This document shows, piece after piece, positions 12,773 through 22,436 of a DNA stretch of 64,000 nucleotides. The position numbers and the translations under genes are program-made. The DNA is from Halocafeteria seosinensis (lineage: Eukaryota; Sar; Bigyra; Bicosoecida): the NCBI GenBank assembly GCA_001687465.1, contig LVLI01000177.1, forward strand, positions 37,359 to 101,358, written 5' to 3'. A model generated the notes under the pieces. That model was not told the origin of the DNA and ran no database searches. It worked only from the letters and a program-made list of their open reading frames with translations. Within the stretch, counting starts at the first letter, position 1, and each line of letters opens with the position of its first letter.

Positions 12773-14185
12773 ATGATGTTTCTTGGCTCCTTCGCCCTCT
12801 TTGCTTGTTTGCTTTCTGCGGCTGGAAATGAAGCAGCTGACTCCGACATTGGCGACAGTGTGCGTAATGGACCTACAAACAACTCTTGTTTGCATTATAA
12901 TGGAAACACTTGTACATTTTCCATGTTATGCTCATTCAATTGGACGGACTACTACAATGAGAACGACTATATCTTACTGGAGAAGGGCGAACTCTTCGAT
13001 GGAAAGGGCTATCAAGTTTCTCTGAATGGCATAATAAACTGGAAAGGCATGTTTAAAATCGACGCATCAGTGTTGTCGTTGACTGATGGTGCCCCAAGGG
13101 TTATGCGCTTACATATGCGTAATGGAAAGACAAGTGTCGACGGAGGATTTGTTATGTATCCTTATCAAAGACACTTTATTGTAGACTCATGCAGCTCATC
13201 TGGAATGATTTATGGAGACTGTTCTGATGACTGTGTTGGCGGGGGTGGTATCTGTGGTCAGGAATGCTCTGGTGAGATATTGATCATGAATAGTTACTCT
13301 ACTGGGGTGATCGGAAGGGACGCTGGGGGTATAACAGGACGAAGCGTAGGAATTAATAGAGGGAGTGTTAATGTAACTAACTGTCATTCTACAGGTGAAA
13401 TGTCCGGCTGGAGTAGTGGCGGAATATGCGGCACTTATGCTGGTGCAGACAAGGGCCATGTCAAAATTACTCAATCGTATTCCACAGGCACCATTGCGGG
13501 GGGTGGAAGTGGGGGAATGTGTGGTTTTGGTGCTGGTTTTGACAGTGGCCATATAGAGGTCTCTCAATGTTATAGCGTAGGCGAAATAAGCGGCCAGTAT
13601 AGTGGAGGTATAACAGGGAGCTTTTCAGGGCGTAATGGGGGATATGTTTCTATTATTAATTCATACTCACACGGTAATATAACGGGAAGCAGTAACGCAG
13701 GAGGGATTTGTGGATTTAATTCTGGAACTGGTGGTGGCACTGTAATTATAAACAATGTATATGCTAGTGGAAATATAGTGCATGACAGTGCAGGTGGTAT
13801 TATTGGACATACCACTTCAAATACAAACAGGGCAGCGATAAATAATTCTGTTTATAATGGACAGGAGGGAGGTTCTATCATAGGCAGTGATGCCTTTGGC
13901 GACGTAACTGACGAAGGCAATTCAGACGATTTGACAGATATCACAGGGAAAGTATACTGTAATGACAAGAAGGAATGCTGGGATAATAAGACTGCTTGGA
14001 AAGCTGTTCCTGATAGTCTCCCTGTTTTACGATTTCAGTTGTTGTCATTTGCATCCCCATCTCAAGCAAGAGGCAGACCCGGCTCGAAACAACTTCCAGT
14101 GCAGTGCCCTCCAAGAACGATCATTTTTCCGGAAGAGAAAAAAGCAAAACAAAGCATTAATGGAAGGATAAATGGATACTTATGA
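12773..14185 (+). CDS. Secreted GLUG-repeat protein (small paralogue)
   Basis: A predicted secreted or surface protein of 470 aa; molecular function unknown. The chosen ATG gives a signal peptide (MMFLGSFALFACLLSAAG). The frame is open further up to 12578, but that extension is low-complexity and would bury the signal. A cysteine-containing domain follows (CTFSMLCSFNWTDYYNENDY). About seven GLUG-type repeats then run over residues 140-350, spaced about 40 aa, each of the form [S/C]-Y-S-x-G-x-I-x-G-x-x-x-G-G-I-x-G (for example SYSTGVIGRDAGGITG, CYSVGEISGQYSGGITG). Such repeats are expected to build a beta-helix-like solenoid. Unlike typical GLUG domains these carry paired Cys (GGICG, GGMCG). 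The C-terminus is basic with no membrane span. It converges on a giant paralogue at 15077-21961 that shares the whole N-terminal half, including IDSCSS/VDSCSS and YASGNIV. No intron seen. Confidence 0.8.
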   Translation: MMFLGSFALFACLLSAAGNEAADSDIGDSVRNGPTNNSCLHYNGNTCTFSMLCSFNWTDYYNENDYILLEKGELFDGKGYQVSLNGIINWKGMFKIDASVLSLTDGAPRVMRLHMRNGKTSVDGGFVMYPYQRHFIVDSCSSSGMIYGDCSDDCVGGGGICGQECSGEILIMNSYSTGVIGRDAGGITGRSVGINRGSVNVTNCHSTGEMSGWSSGGICGTYAGADKGHVKITQSYSTGTIAGGGSGGMCGFGAGFDSGHIEVSQCYSVGEISGQYSGGITGSFSGRNGGYVSIINSYSHGNITGSSNAGGICGFNSGTGGGTVIINNVYASGNIVHDSAGGIIGHTTSNTNRAAINNSVYNGQEGGSIIGSDAFGDVTDEGNSDDLTDITGKVYCNDKKECWDNKTAWKAVPDSLPVLRFQLLSFASPSQARGRPGSKQLPVQCPPRTIIFPEEKKAKQSINGRINGYL

Positions 14186-15076
14186 CTGCAATTAAATACA
14201 TTAACACACTAACTGACCCTTGCCTCTTGTTCCCTGCAAGAGGGAAAACGGGTTCATGGACAAACGCGAAGAATTCTTATGGAGAGCAATGTTGAAAACG
14301 ATCGGTCCAGCACAATACAGTGTAGTAAAGTCATTGAGTGGCGTTCTAAACGTTTCGTCAATTCTAAAATCTCGTGCAATCTCAATCATTTCTTCTTCAT
14401 GGAATATATGACCCAATCAACGAAGTCACAGTACAAGACGTTACTTGATGAATCAGTTCGATTCGAAGAAGCGCATCACTCGAAAATGCGATGGACTTAG
14501 AAAACGGGTGTACTGAGATGTCTGCGACCAATGTGAACCCCATGCTCCGCATCTGAGAGGCAGTGCGGCCTGCTGAAGAGCGAGTTTAGCGGCCGGGTGG
14601 CGCTCGGTGCTTTCTAGTCCCAGTTATGTACAGAGGACTATCGTGATGGCTTCGTTGAAGGCTTGCATTGCAATAGGCCTATTTTTGTTGGGTACTGTTC
14701 GTTACAGGTAGTTGGTCGCTGGGATGACAGTCAGTCTCCGGAGCAAGTACCTTTATTGCAGGGGTATCGTCTCTTCTGTCAACCCACACCACACGAAGAC
14801 CTCGAATGGAACTTTACGGTGGAACGCATCGCCGTCCTTGGTGCTTCCATAGGGAAGCCATCGTATGAGGATGACATCTGTCTGAATAAGATCAAAGAGT
14901 TGCAGAACCAAATCACCGGATGGTGTGGGGGGTAGTTTACTCCGAGTCGGGGCGGACGAAGGCGTAGGACCGGCGGCGGTACGAATGCCCTATATCAAAC
15001 ATTAAATCACTGTTTCCAACCGTCTTCACGAGACCTTCGGTTAAATCTCCATTCCTATAGGGAATAGGCGTTACTC
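14186..15076. other. Intergenic between convergent GLUG paralogues
   Basis: About 890 bases between the stop codons of the two GLUG genes. A 90-aa open stretch at 14663-14935 (+) has no convincing start context or homology, so I do not call a gene. Terminators and 3' UTRs of both genes should lie here. Confidence 0.35.
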
Positions 15077-18000
15077 TTAGCCGATACTATCCACCAAGCC
15101 AGCAGACCGACTCCCAGCGGCTGCCTGCAGTGCTATTTTAGACTCGACCTCGTACAACAACAAATCGAGTAGTTTGTCTTCAATCGCCTTTTCGATGGTT
15201 TGCGGAATATCATGTCTATAAGCCTTCAACGAAGAGTCCCACCAATTTTGGCTTCTAGGCAACAATTTTGTGCTGTCTTCTTTTTTTTCATTCCGTAGTT
15301 CGTAATCTCCTTCAGCATTTTGCGTTTCATCGCATTCCGGAGAACTAGTAGGTTTAATTTTCTGTCGCTTTTCTCTGATCTGTTGCATTAGGGGCTGTAT
15401 GTACGTTTCAAATGCTTCTTGTAATGCTTCTTTTGTTACCTTAGACATGGTATGTAACGCTTTATCAATGCTTAGCTGCAAGAAGTCAGACTTGTCTGTG
15501 ACGGTATCTTCAAAATCTGGGTCATCATCCTCTGCGGAACCCCATTGATTTTGGAATGCCTCCGTTGCTGCTGCCAGACGCGTCGACACCGAGTCTATGC
15601 CAGCTTTCAATCCTACCCATTGGCCAACAGAACTACTTTGAGCCTCCTCATTCCAAGACGACAGTTTTCCCTTAATAGTATTGGTGAAATTTTGCGCTGC
15701 TGCCTTGCTCTCATCAACATATTCATTCGCAGTCGCTTGAGCTCGCTCGGCGTTGTCGATGTAGTGGCTGTTGGACATGTGCTCTAAAGGCGTCGTAGCA
15801 ACCTTCAATGCCTGATGTCCACGCAATGTGTTGACCAGGTTGGCGCAACCAGTATAGTCGGATTGAGTTGGAGATTCAAGTTGATAGCGCTGACGCAAAG
15901 TATCGGCCACCTTCTGTACTTCAGTCATTAGGGTACCTCTAACGCTCAACCTGATAGACCTGTGTATATAGCGCAACCAATCGCGCTCTTCCGAAGTCAA
16001 AACTACAGGAGCAGAGTTGGCAGAATTGCTATTGCTCTCCGGGTTCCGAAATGCTTTTGATGCCGCCCGTAGAGAATGGACTAAGCGTTTCTTCAAAGTC
16101 TGCAGCACGGGAAACGATTGCTCCTTGGATTTTACCACCGTTTTAGCGTCCGCTGCGGTTTGTGTGGTAGGCGTTGTTGCCTCAGCTGTTTGCTCGTCCG
16201 ACTGTGCTTTCACGGCTATGCTATGCTCTCCAGTTAAACTAGTTCTTTTGACAGCAGATTCAAAATGTGCTTCACCAGATGTTATCGTTGGTAAAGTTGT
16301 CTGAGAAAGAGTACCCGGTTGGGCATTTGATTGAGCTTCACTGCGCCTAATAGCTGATCCAGCTGCTTTGTATATATATATGGTAGTTTTTTCCGCAGCA
16401 GACTCAGATTGTGCTTCACCAGCTATTATCGTCGGTAGATTTGACTTGGATAAAATAGCCGTTTGGGCATCTGAGTTCGTTGTGCTGCTCATTGCAGCTG
16501 ATTCAGTTGCTTCGCATGCAGCAGTTCCTTGGACAGCAGACTCAGACTGTGCTTCATCAGATTGTATTGTCGGTGTGGTTGCCACACACACACATATGTG
16601 AGCCTCGGATAAAGTAGCCGTTTGGTCATCTAGTTGCATTTCGCCGCTCCTGATAGCCAATTCAGCTGCTTCGTTTGCAGTAGTTCTGTCGACAGTAGAC
16701 TCAGACTGCGCTTCACTAGAAGCAGTTTGGGTATCTGTTAGAGTCGATTCAGTTGCTTTGTAGGCACTCCTTTTCTGTGCAACAGGGGCAACTGATACGT
16801 CTTTAGGTTGTCCTGTTGTTGAGGTCGCTGTCGTCCGCGGCGGAAGCTCACTTGCGCTATTTTTATTTATCGGTGGGAGAACTGGTGTCATAGCACTTTG
16901 CACTTCTGCAGATGCTGTTGATGCTTTAGACACGACTCGCTGTTTCATATGTGCATTTACCGATGCTTCCGTAATGCCTTGCTGTGCTGCTTTCTCCTCG
17001 GTTGCGTCAAAAATTACTCTCTTATATTTGTCCTCCCTTGCTTCGTCTTTTTGTTTTTGTAAACTCTCCCTTGCTTCTTCCTTCATCTCTTCCACTCCCG
17101 TGGCGTGCTCTTCGTACAGTGACAGAGCCTCTTCCTTTACTTCGTTGTTGGTGTCATCCACGTAGTCTTTTAGGTCACTTTGCTGATACATGTCCCTCGC
17201 AATGTCTTTGAACATTTCCTTCCACGAGGAATCGTTTTCGTCCTGTTGCCCACTATCGTCTTCTAGTAGAGACGGTCTTGTTTGTCTGACCATTTCTTCG
17301 GCGGTAACATCCCCCCTTATCACTGGTAGCATGAGTGACTCGATTTTATCACCAATAGAGGACTGCAAGGTTAAAGGGATATGATACTCCCCTTGTAAGG
17401 AGACCAATGGAACTGTAAACGATACTTCCTGCCACTGACGTGCGTCGGTTATGGGAGCACAAGTAAATTCTCCCTCTCTTAGAATTCCATCTATAACAGG
17501 CAACACTTTCTGGCTAATATCGGTCTCCAAGGTATCTTCCAGCGTGACAATAACCCGTTCCTCCATGTACAGTAGCCAATCTGATAGACTATATTGTGCC
17601 TCATCAGATTTCTGCTCCCAGTGAGCTTTGCACTGTTTAACTACAGGTAGCTTGAACACACACCCCTTTAGTGAATCAATGATTGAACTCTTTTCAGAGT
17701 CCCCATCAGCTTGTGCTTCTTTGCCCGTTCTTCGTGAAGAAGCGGAAGCACTTCTCTCCTCTGATCTTCCATTTTCGCCTTCATCATGGTGTACGGTCAC
17801 ATATGCTTCGTCATCACTCAGCTCTTCTTCACGTTCGGCTTCTTGCAGTGGTTGCTCTCCAGGTTCGTTTAACGTCGAAATGACCCCCGCGGTTGATGAG
17901 ACGGTAGTGGAGGCAATGGTCGTTCCTAAAGTTGTCGACTTTGTCTCTCCGTTTGTGGAGTCTGTCGTAGTTCTAGATACGCTTGTAGAGGAGTCCAAAG

Positions 18001-21000
18001 CAGTAGAGGGGGGTTGTTTCTTTTCATCAACGGCGCTGACAAACTTTTTCTCCATCTTCGACTTCAGACGATCCCGTACCTCTGTCTCCCGGCGCCTCCC
18101 TTCGGAAGTTTCGCGTATCTTCTTCAGGTGCTGGCGGGAAGGGAGTGGGAAGGACGCCTTCAAAAATATATCATCAAATGGTGTCAACTTCTTCGCATGT
18201 CTTCCTCCACACTTCAAACGACGAAGCAAAGCTTCACCCCGAGTTTCTTTCTTTGGGGCAGTCTTCGCTGCTGTAAATTCGGAATCAGGGTTTGTTGGAA
18301 TACCAACCAAGTCTTCTACATTCATTGCACCGGTAATAACAGGGCGAATTTTTCTCGCGATGGCTTCTTCTACAACGTGTCGTATACATGCTTCAATTGC
18401 CTTCTCTGCATTTGTGAGAATTGTTGGTATGTACTCACCAATTTGCTGTGCTTCGAAATGTCGCTTCAAAATCCTCCTGACTGAAGATGGTTGAGACTTT
18501 GTACCCGAAGTAGCGGTGTCCTTATTGTCCTTGTTGGATTCTTTCTCGCTGGATTCCCTACTTCGAAAGAATGGCTCTTTAAGAGTCTGTTTGTTCGACT
18601 CTCCTCTCTGATCAAACGACGGAACCACGCGGTAGATCATGTACGAATGCATAACTTCTTTCACAGTAGCATCCACAGAAATCCTCAAACGCTCGATCCA
18701 CATAGCAATCTCTCTGGACCGGTAAGAACCGTATTTATCTTCGTCAGTTTTGTCTTCCGCAGTACTGTGACCAACTATCCAATCTGGTAAGCATTTTGTA
18801 ATCACACGGAATACGTTTTCCTTGATGGAACGTTTACAGCGGGTATAGAATGGCTGAGAGGAAAGTGCCGTTTGTGCCGATGACATTTTGTTTCTACTCT
18901 CACTTCCTTTACCCTTACTAGTGTCTGTAGTCCCTTCCTGAGTTTTACTGGAAACTGCCGTCGAGGTGCCCTGATTCGTACTGCACTCTTTGCTCCGACT
19001 TTCATCAAAAGACGGTGTCGTCTTGTTCGGCAGAGCATCCAGTTGTCCCATTAGGGTTATTGAATTGTCTGAGGCCGCAAGGGAGGCTTCTTGCATTAGT
19101 GCATGTTTCGTCTCAGGGACATCAACTAATTTATCACTCCCATCCCACACACCCTTAATACATTCTTCTCCCTCTCGAAGTGTTGCTAAGTTTGCTTTAC
19201 CCGTAATCTGTGCCTGAGCGTGCGTCCGAAACGAATGCAGAGCGGTGTTTGTGAAAGCATCATCCTTCTGCTCAAAGTGCTGGATCAGCGCCTCGCTACT
19301 AATTTCTCCGCGCAGTGCAGGTACCAACGTGTTGTATAATTCGTAGGTAACTGCTTCTCGAGAAGCGACCATCGTGCTGGACGATGCTTCTTCCACCATT
19401 AGAGGCATAATGTCATTGACGCTATCAGTATTGACGTATCGCTTTATTTGTCGCTGCATGTCCCGGCATCGTTTCTCCGGGTTCTCAAGTTGGGCCCGCA
19501 TATTCATATCAACACTAGAAAAGCGGCTGCGCATGTTCGCAATCCTGGAAGATACGAAACCTAAAGTCACCACGACAGACACTGCGACTAGAGCTGTAAG
19601 CAACATTATTGCTTCGGGTCCGCGCAATCCACCAAAATCAAGGGCACTGCTGGTAACCGAGTTCTCCACGTTTTGTTTTTCGCTGTCAGGAACAGAGTAG
19701 TCAGAAATCGTAGGAGAGCCGCTGGACAAGGTAGTCGCCGATACTGAAGGGGTTGTTGTTCTTGAAGAGGTACTAGTTGCCGTAGCAGTGGAAAGTGTTG
19801 CAGTTGCACTCGACGAGAAAGTTGCGGACACCGAAGATGTCGCGGTTTCGGAAGGTGTGCTAGTTGTCGTACCACTGGAAGGCGTTGAAGATCCACTGGG
19901 AGATATCATTGTCGATGCCGATGGTGTTCCCGTTCTTGAAGCGGTGCTAGTTGTCACAGCGCTAGAGGACGTTGAAGGAGAGCTGCTGGACGAGGTAGTC
20001 GCCGATACTGAAGGGGTTGTTGTTCTTGAAGAGGTGCTAGTTGCCATAGCAGCGGAAGGTGTTGCAGTTGCACTCGACGAGATAGTTGCGGACACCGAAG
20101 ATATCGCGGTTTCGGAAGGTGTGCTAGTTGTCGTACCACTGGAAGGCGTTGAAGATTCACTGGGAGATATTACTATCGATGCCGATGGTGTTCCCGTTCT
20201 TGAAGCGGTGCTAGTTGCCACAGCGCTGGAGGACGTTGAAGGAGAGCTGCTGGACGAGGTAGTCGCCGATACTGAAGGCGTTGTTGTTCTTGAAGCGGTG
20301 CTAGTTGTCACAGCGCTAGAGGACGTTGAAGGAGAGCTGCTGGACGAGGTAGTCGCCGATACTGAAGGGGTTGTTGTTCTTGAAGCGGTGCTAGTTGTCA
20401 CAGCGCTAGAGGACGTTGAAGGAGAGCTGCTGGACGAGGTAGTCGCCGATACTGAAGGGGTTGTTGTTCTTGAAGAGGTACTAGTTGCCATAGCAGCGGA
20501 GGGTGTTGCAGTTGCACTCGACGAGATAGTTGCGGACACCGAAGATGTCGCGGTTTCGGAAGGTGTCGGGGTAGTAAGTGGCGAAGACGTAATCGTTGTA
20601 GAGGGCGAAACTGTGGATGACGGGCTAGGACTTGTAGAAGCCGTGTGGCTAGGCGTAACGCTTGGCAAAGGAGGAGGTGGACCAGCTCCCTCTACGCAGT
20701 CAATTTGTGACGTGTCGACCCTTGCCAGAATAGGCAAACAGTTTGGGACTTGCCACCATATTGTATCAAGCCATTCAGAATTATACAGTGTCCCAGAAAT
20801 AGACAAGAGGTCATTAGAGTTATCATTGTTGACTGTAATGCGCCCCGCGTTGTCCCCAGCAATACCTGCCCCACCGGTGGAATAAACTGAGAAGTGAGCC
20901 TCTATATTGTTGGAAAGAAAGTGGATCGAGCCAAACAAACCTCCACCATCCGCGTTAACAATATTACCAGACGCATACGTGTTCTGCAGCACAACGTTGC

Positions 21001-21961
21001 CCTGGTTGAGTCCTGCATCTTCACCCGTGATTCCCCCGGCATTGAAGCCACTAATTACTCCCCTTGAAAAGCAGTCCTTTATTAGAACCATGCCTCCTTG
21101 CAACGCGACACTCGCTCCAACGATACCTCCAGCTCCGTCTCCGCTGATGTCACCTAATGAGAAACATTCCACGTATTCATGAACCAGGGGGTCAGTGTGT
21201 CCGCTCATTCTCCCGCCTATGCCACCAGCTTCTGCACCACTAATATTTCCGGTAGTGAAACAGTGGCGAACAATTACGCTCCCTTGGTCGTTAGCGTTAC
21301 CCGCAGCAGCGATACCACCAGCATTCTTACCGATTTCACCAGAAGAGTAACAATTTTCCATTAGAACGTCTCCACCATTATGACCTGCTTCAATTCCAAT
21401 AATCCCCCCGGCTGCCAGTTGTATTTCACCCGTCGACCACGAGTTACTTATCACCATCTTTCCTCCGTCGCCTCCACACCAACTTCCTGCAATACCTCCA
21501 GCACCTAAACTAATAATTCCAGTAGAACTGCAGGAGTCGATTACAGCAAACCTTTGCTGTTTCTGCAAAATGTAGCCGGGATAGGACCCCGCTCCTCCGG
21601 TAGCCTCTTGCAGAACTCCGTTTTCTAAATGCACGTGTCGAATGGTCGGCGATTCGGTAAAGGACGACGCGGTAGAGGTGAACATGCCCTGGAAAGCGCT
21701 TAAACCAGTCAAATCAATGGTCAAGTTGGCATTTCCTTCAAAAACTTCGTTAGCACCCAAGGAAATAAAGTCTGCATTTGTATTGGCACCGAATGTGTCC
21801 GTCCAAAGGAAACTGCAAGTTAACGTAAACGTCTTCAGGGGTTCGTCAAACTCTAAGCAATTGATGTTTCCATCAATCACTTCTTGACGTCGATCCACAG
21901 CGTTTGCTCGATAACCCACAAAAACTACTAAGCAACTGAAAAGGACGCTCGCTCTGCCCAT
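15077..21961 (-). CDS. Giant GLUG-repeat transmembrane protein
   Basis: A receptor- or adhesin-like surface protein of 2294 aa in one exon; function unknown. The ATG at 21961 opens a signal peptide (MGRASVLFSCLVVFVGYRA); the frame is open to 22042 but that start would precede the signal. Residues 40-430 match the small GLUG paralogue: LTCSFLWTDTF, then about eight repeats such as SWSTGEIQLAAGGIIG. Residues 440-755 are a Ser/Thr/Pro-rich stalk built of 30-aa repeats, probably O-glycosylated. One membrane span lies near 783-805 (IMLLTALVAVSVVVTLGF). About 1490 residues follow, presumably cytoplasmic: charged, helical and low-complexity. A recurring helix ends in a [V/L]-x-P-[V/A]-[I/L]-x-G motif (LVPALRGEIS, IRPVITGAMN, VLPVIDGILR, MLPVIRGDVT). 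A stretch of degenerate repeats around GEAQSESA lies at about 16150-16760. No catalytic domain is recognised. The membrane topology is inference. Confidence 0.8.
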   Translation of the reverse strand: MGRASVLFSCLVVFVGYRANAVDRRQEVIDGNINCLEFDEPLKTFTLTCSFLWTDTFGANTNADFISLGANEVFEGNANLTIDLTGLSAFQGMFTSTASSFTESPTIRHVHLENGVLQEATGGAGSYPGYILQKQQRFAVIDSCSSTGIISLGAGGIAGSWCGGDGGKMVISNSWSTGEIQLAAGGIIGIEAGHNGGDVLMENCYSSGEIGKNAGGIAAAGNANDQGSVIVRHCFTTGNISGAEAGGIGGRMSGHTDPLVHEYVECFSLGDISGDGAGGIVGASVALQGGMVLIKDCFSRGVISGFNAGGITGEDAGLNQGNVVLQNTYASGNIVNADGGGLFGSIHFLSNNIEAHFSVYSTGGAGIAGDNAGRITVNNDNSNDLLSISGTLYNSEWLDTIWWQVPNCLPILARVDTSQIDCVEGAGPPPPLPSVTPSHTASTSPSPSSTVSPSTTITSSPLTTPTPSETATSSVSATISSSATATPSAAMATSTSSRTTTPSVSATTSSSSSPSTSSSAVTTSTASRTTTPSVSATTSSSSSPSTSSSAVTTSTASRTTTPSVSATTSSSSSPSTSSSAVATSTASRTGTPSASIVISPSESSTPSSGTTTSTPSETAISSVSATISSSATATPSAAMATSTSSRTTTPSVSATTSSSSSPSTSSSAVTTSTASRTGTPSASTMISPSGSSTPSSGTTTSTPSETATSSVSATFSSSATATLSTATATSTSSRTTTPSVSATTLSSGSPTISDYSVPDSEKQNVENSVTSSALDFGGLRGPEAIMLLTALVAVSVVVTLGFVSSRIANMRSRFSSVDMNMRAQLENPEKRCRDMQRQIKRYVNTDSVNDIMPLMVEEASSSTMVASREAVTYELYNTLVPALRGEISSEALIQHFEQKDDAFTNTALHSFRTHAQAQITGKANLATLREGEECIKGVWDGSDKLVDVPETKHALMQEASLAASDNSITLMGQLDALPNKTTPSFDESRSKECSTNQGTSTAVSSKTQEGTTDTSKGKGSESRNKMSSAQTALSSQPFYTRCKRSIKENVFRVITKCLPDWIVGHSTAEDKTDEDKYGSYRSREIAMWIERLRISVDATVKEVMHSYMIYRVVPSFDQRGESNKQTLKEPFFRSRESSEKESNKDNKDTATSGTKSQPSSVRRILKRHFEAQQIGEYIPTILTNAEKAIEACIRHVVEEAIARKIRPVITGAMNVEDLVGIPTNPDSEFTAAKTAPKKETRGEALLRRLKCGGRHAKKLTPFDDIFLKASFPLPSRQHLKKIRETSEGRRRETEVRDRLKSKMEKKFVSAVDEKKQPPSTALDSSTSVSRTTTDSTNGETKSTTLGTTIASTTVSSTAGVISTLNEPGEQPLQEAEREEELSDDEAYVTVHHDEGENGRSEERSASASSRRTGKEAQADGDSEKSSIIDSLKGCVFKLPVVKQCKAHWEQKSDEAQYSLSDWLLYMEERVIVTLEDTLETDISQKVLPVIDGILREGEFTCAPITDARQWQEVSFTVPLVSLQGEYHIPLTLQSSIGDKIESLMLPVIRGDVTAEEMVRQTRPSLLEDDSGQQDENDSSWKEMFKDIARDMYQQSDLKDYVDDTNNEVKEEALSLYEEHATGVEEMKEEARESLQKQKDEAREDKYKRVIFDATEEKAAQQGITEASVNAHMKQRVVSKASTASAEVQSAMTPVLPPINKNSASELPPRTTATSTTGQPKDVSVAPVAQKRSAYKATESTLTDTQTASSEAQSESTVDRTTANEAAELAIRSGEMQLDDQTATLSEAHICVCVATTPTIQSDEAQSESAVQGTAACEATESAAMSSTTNSDAQTAILSKSNLPTIIAGEAQSESAAEKTTIYIYKAAGSAIRRSEAQSNAQPGTLSQTTLPTITSGEAHFESAVKRTSLTGEHSIAVKAQSDEQTAEATTPTTQTAADAKTVVKSKEQSFPVLQTLKKRLVHSLRAASKAFRNPESNSNSANSAPVVLTSEERDWLRYIHRSIRLSVRGTLMTEVQKVADTLRQRYQLESPTQSDYTGCANLVNTLRGHQALKVATTPLEHMSNSHYIDNAERAQATANEYVDESKAAAQNFTNTIKGKLSSWNEEAQSSSVGQWVGLKAGIDSVSTRLAAATEAFQNQWGSAEDDDPDFEDTVTDKSDFLQLSIDKALHTMSKVTKEALQEAFETYIQPLMQQIREKRQKIKPTSSPECDETQNAEGDYELRNEKKEDSTKLLPRSQNWWDSSLKAYRHDIPQTIEKAIEDKLLDLLLYEVESKIALQAAAGSRSAGLVDSIG
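19737..20600 (-). repeat. 90-bp coding tandem repeats in a Ser/Thr stalk
   Basis: Nearly identical 90-bp units encode a 30-aa Ser/Thr-rich repeat (TASRTTTPSVSATTSSSSSP core). Adjacent units begin near 20209, 20299 and 20389. A larger unit of about 264 bp (88 codons) is also repeated, seen as matching blocks at 19777 and 20041. A third match at 20485 is offset by 264 plus 180 bp, i.e. two additional 90-bp units. All periods are multiples of three, so the frame is kept. Confidence 0.9.
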
Positions 21962-22170
21962 CCGTACAATATGATGCTTGGAATCTCCCACACCGCGACC
22001 ACCCTGTGTTAGGAAAAGAGTTACAGTAGTTAGAGAAATCATATCGGATCAGCTAATGGGGCTTGTAGTATCGGAATAAGTAAACACAATCACTGTGGCG
22101 CAACTCTACCAGGTCTTAGACAGACTGAGAGTCTCCCCTCGACGACCTCGTGTACTCCGGGGCGGGGACC

Positions 22171-22197
22171 GTGAGCCGCTCACGGTGAGCGGCTCAC
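22171..22197. repeat. Perfect inverted repeat, 13-bp arms
   Basis: GTGAGCCGCTCAC is followed by a single G and then its exact reverse complement. The result is a 27-nt GC-rich near-palindrome able to form a cruciform or RNA hairpin. It lies about 210 bases upstream of the giant GLUG gene start. Function unknown. Confidence 0.9.
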
Positions 22198-22436
22198 TGT
22201 GAACCCCACCGTGGGCCCGTAAACGGCGTACCTCCTCGTCGTCCAGCAGGGTGGGGTGCCGAAGGCACTTCGAACCACTAAGGGGTTTGTACTGAGTTCG
22301 CGATCTCTTTGTACTCTGTTTCTGGTTGCAGCTGAAGACGACCCTTCCGAGAGCGGCATGTGGATGCTTGCTATATCGAGAATTCGCGAGAATTTCGGCT
22401 ATCGGTATCAGCAGAGCGTTTTGCGGATTCTACTCA

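Noticed and set aside
14663-14935. A 90-codon plus-strand open frame
   Set aside because: It has no ATG context matching a signal peptide in the same frame, no splice solution and no recognisable family. It was left as intergenic.
17628-18494. A 288-codon plus-strand open frame
   Set aside because: It is opposite the post-membrane region of the GLUG gene, with no homology or signal; a shadow frame.
19788-20885. A 365-codon open frame on the plus strand
   Set aside because: It is the mirror of the Ser/Thr repeat array of the minus-strand GLUG gene. The repeats keep the opposite frame open as well, and its Val/Leu/Glu-rich composition is just complementary code.
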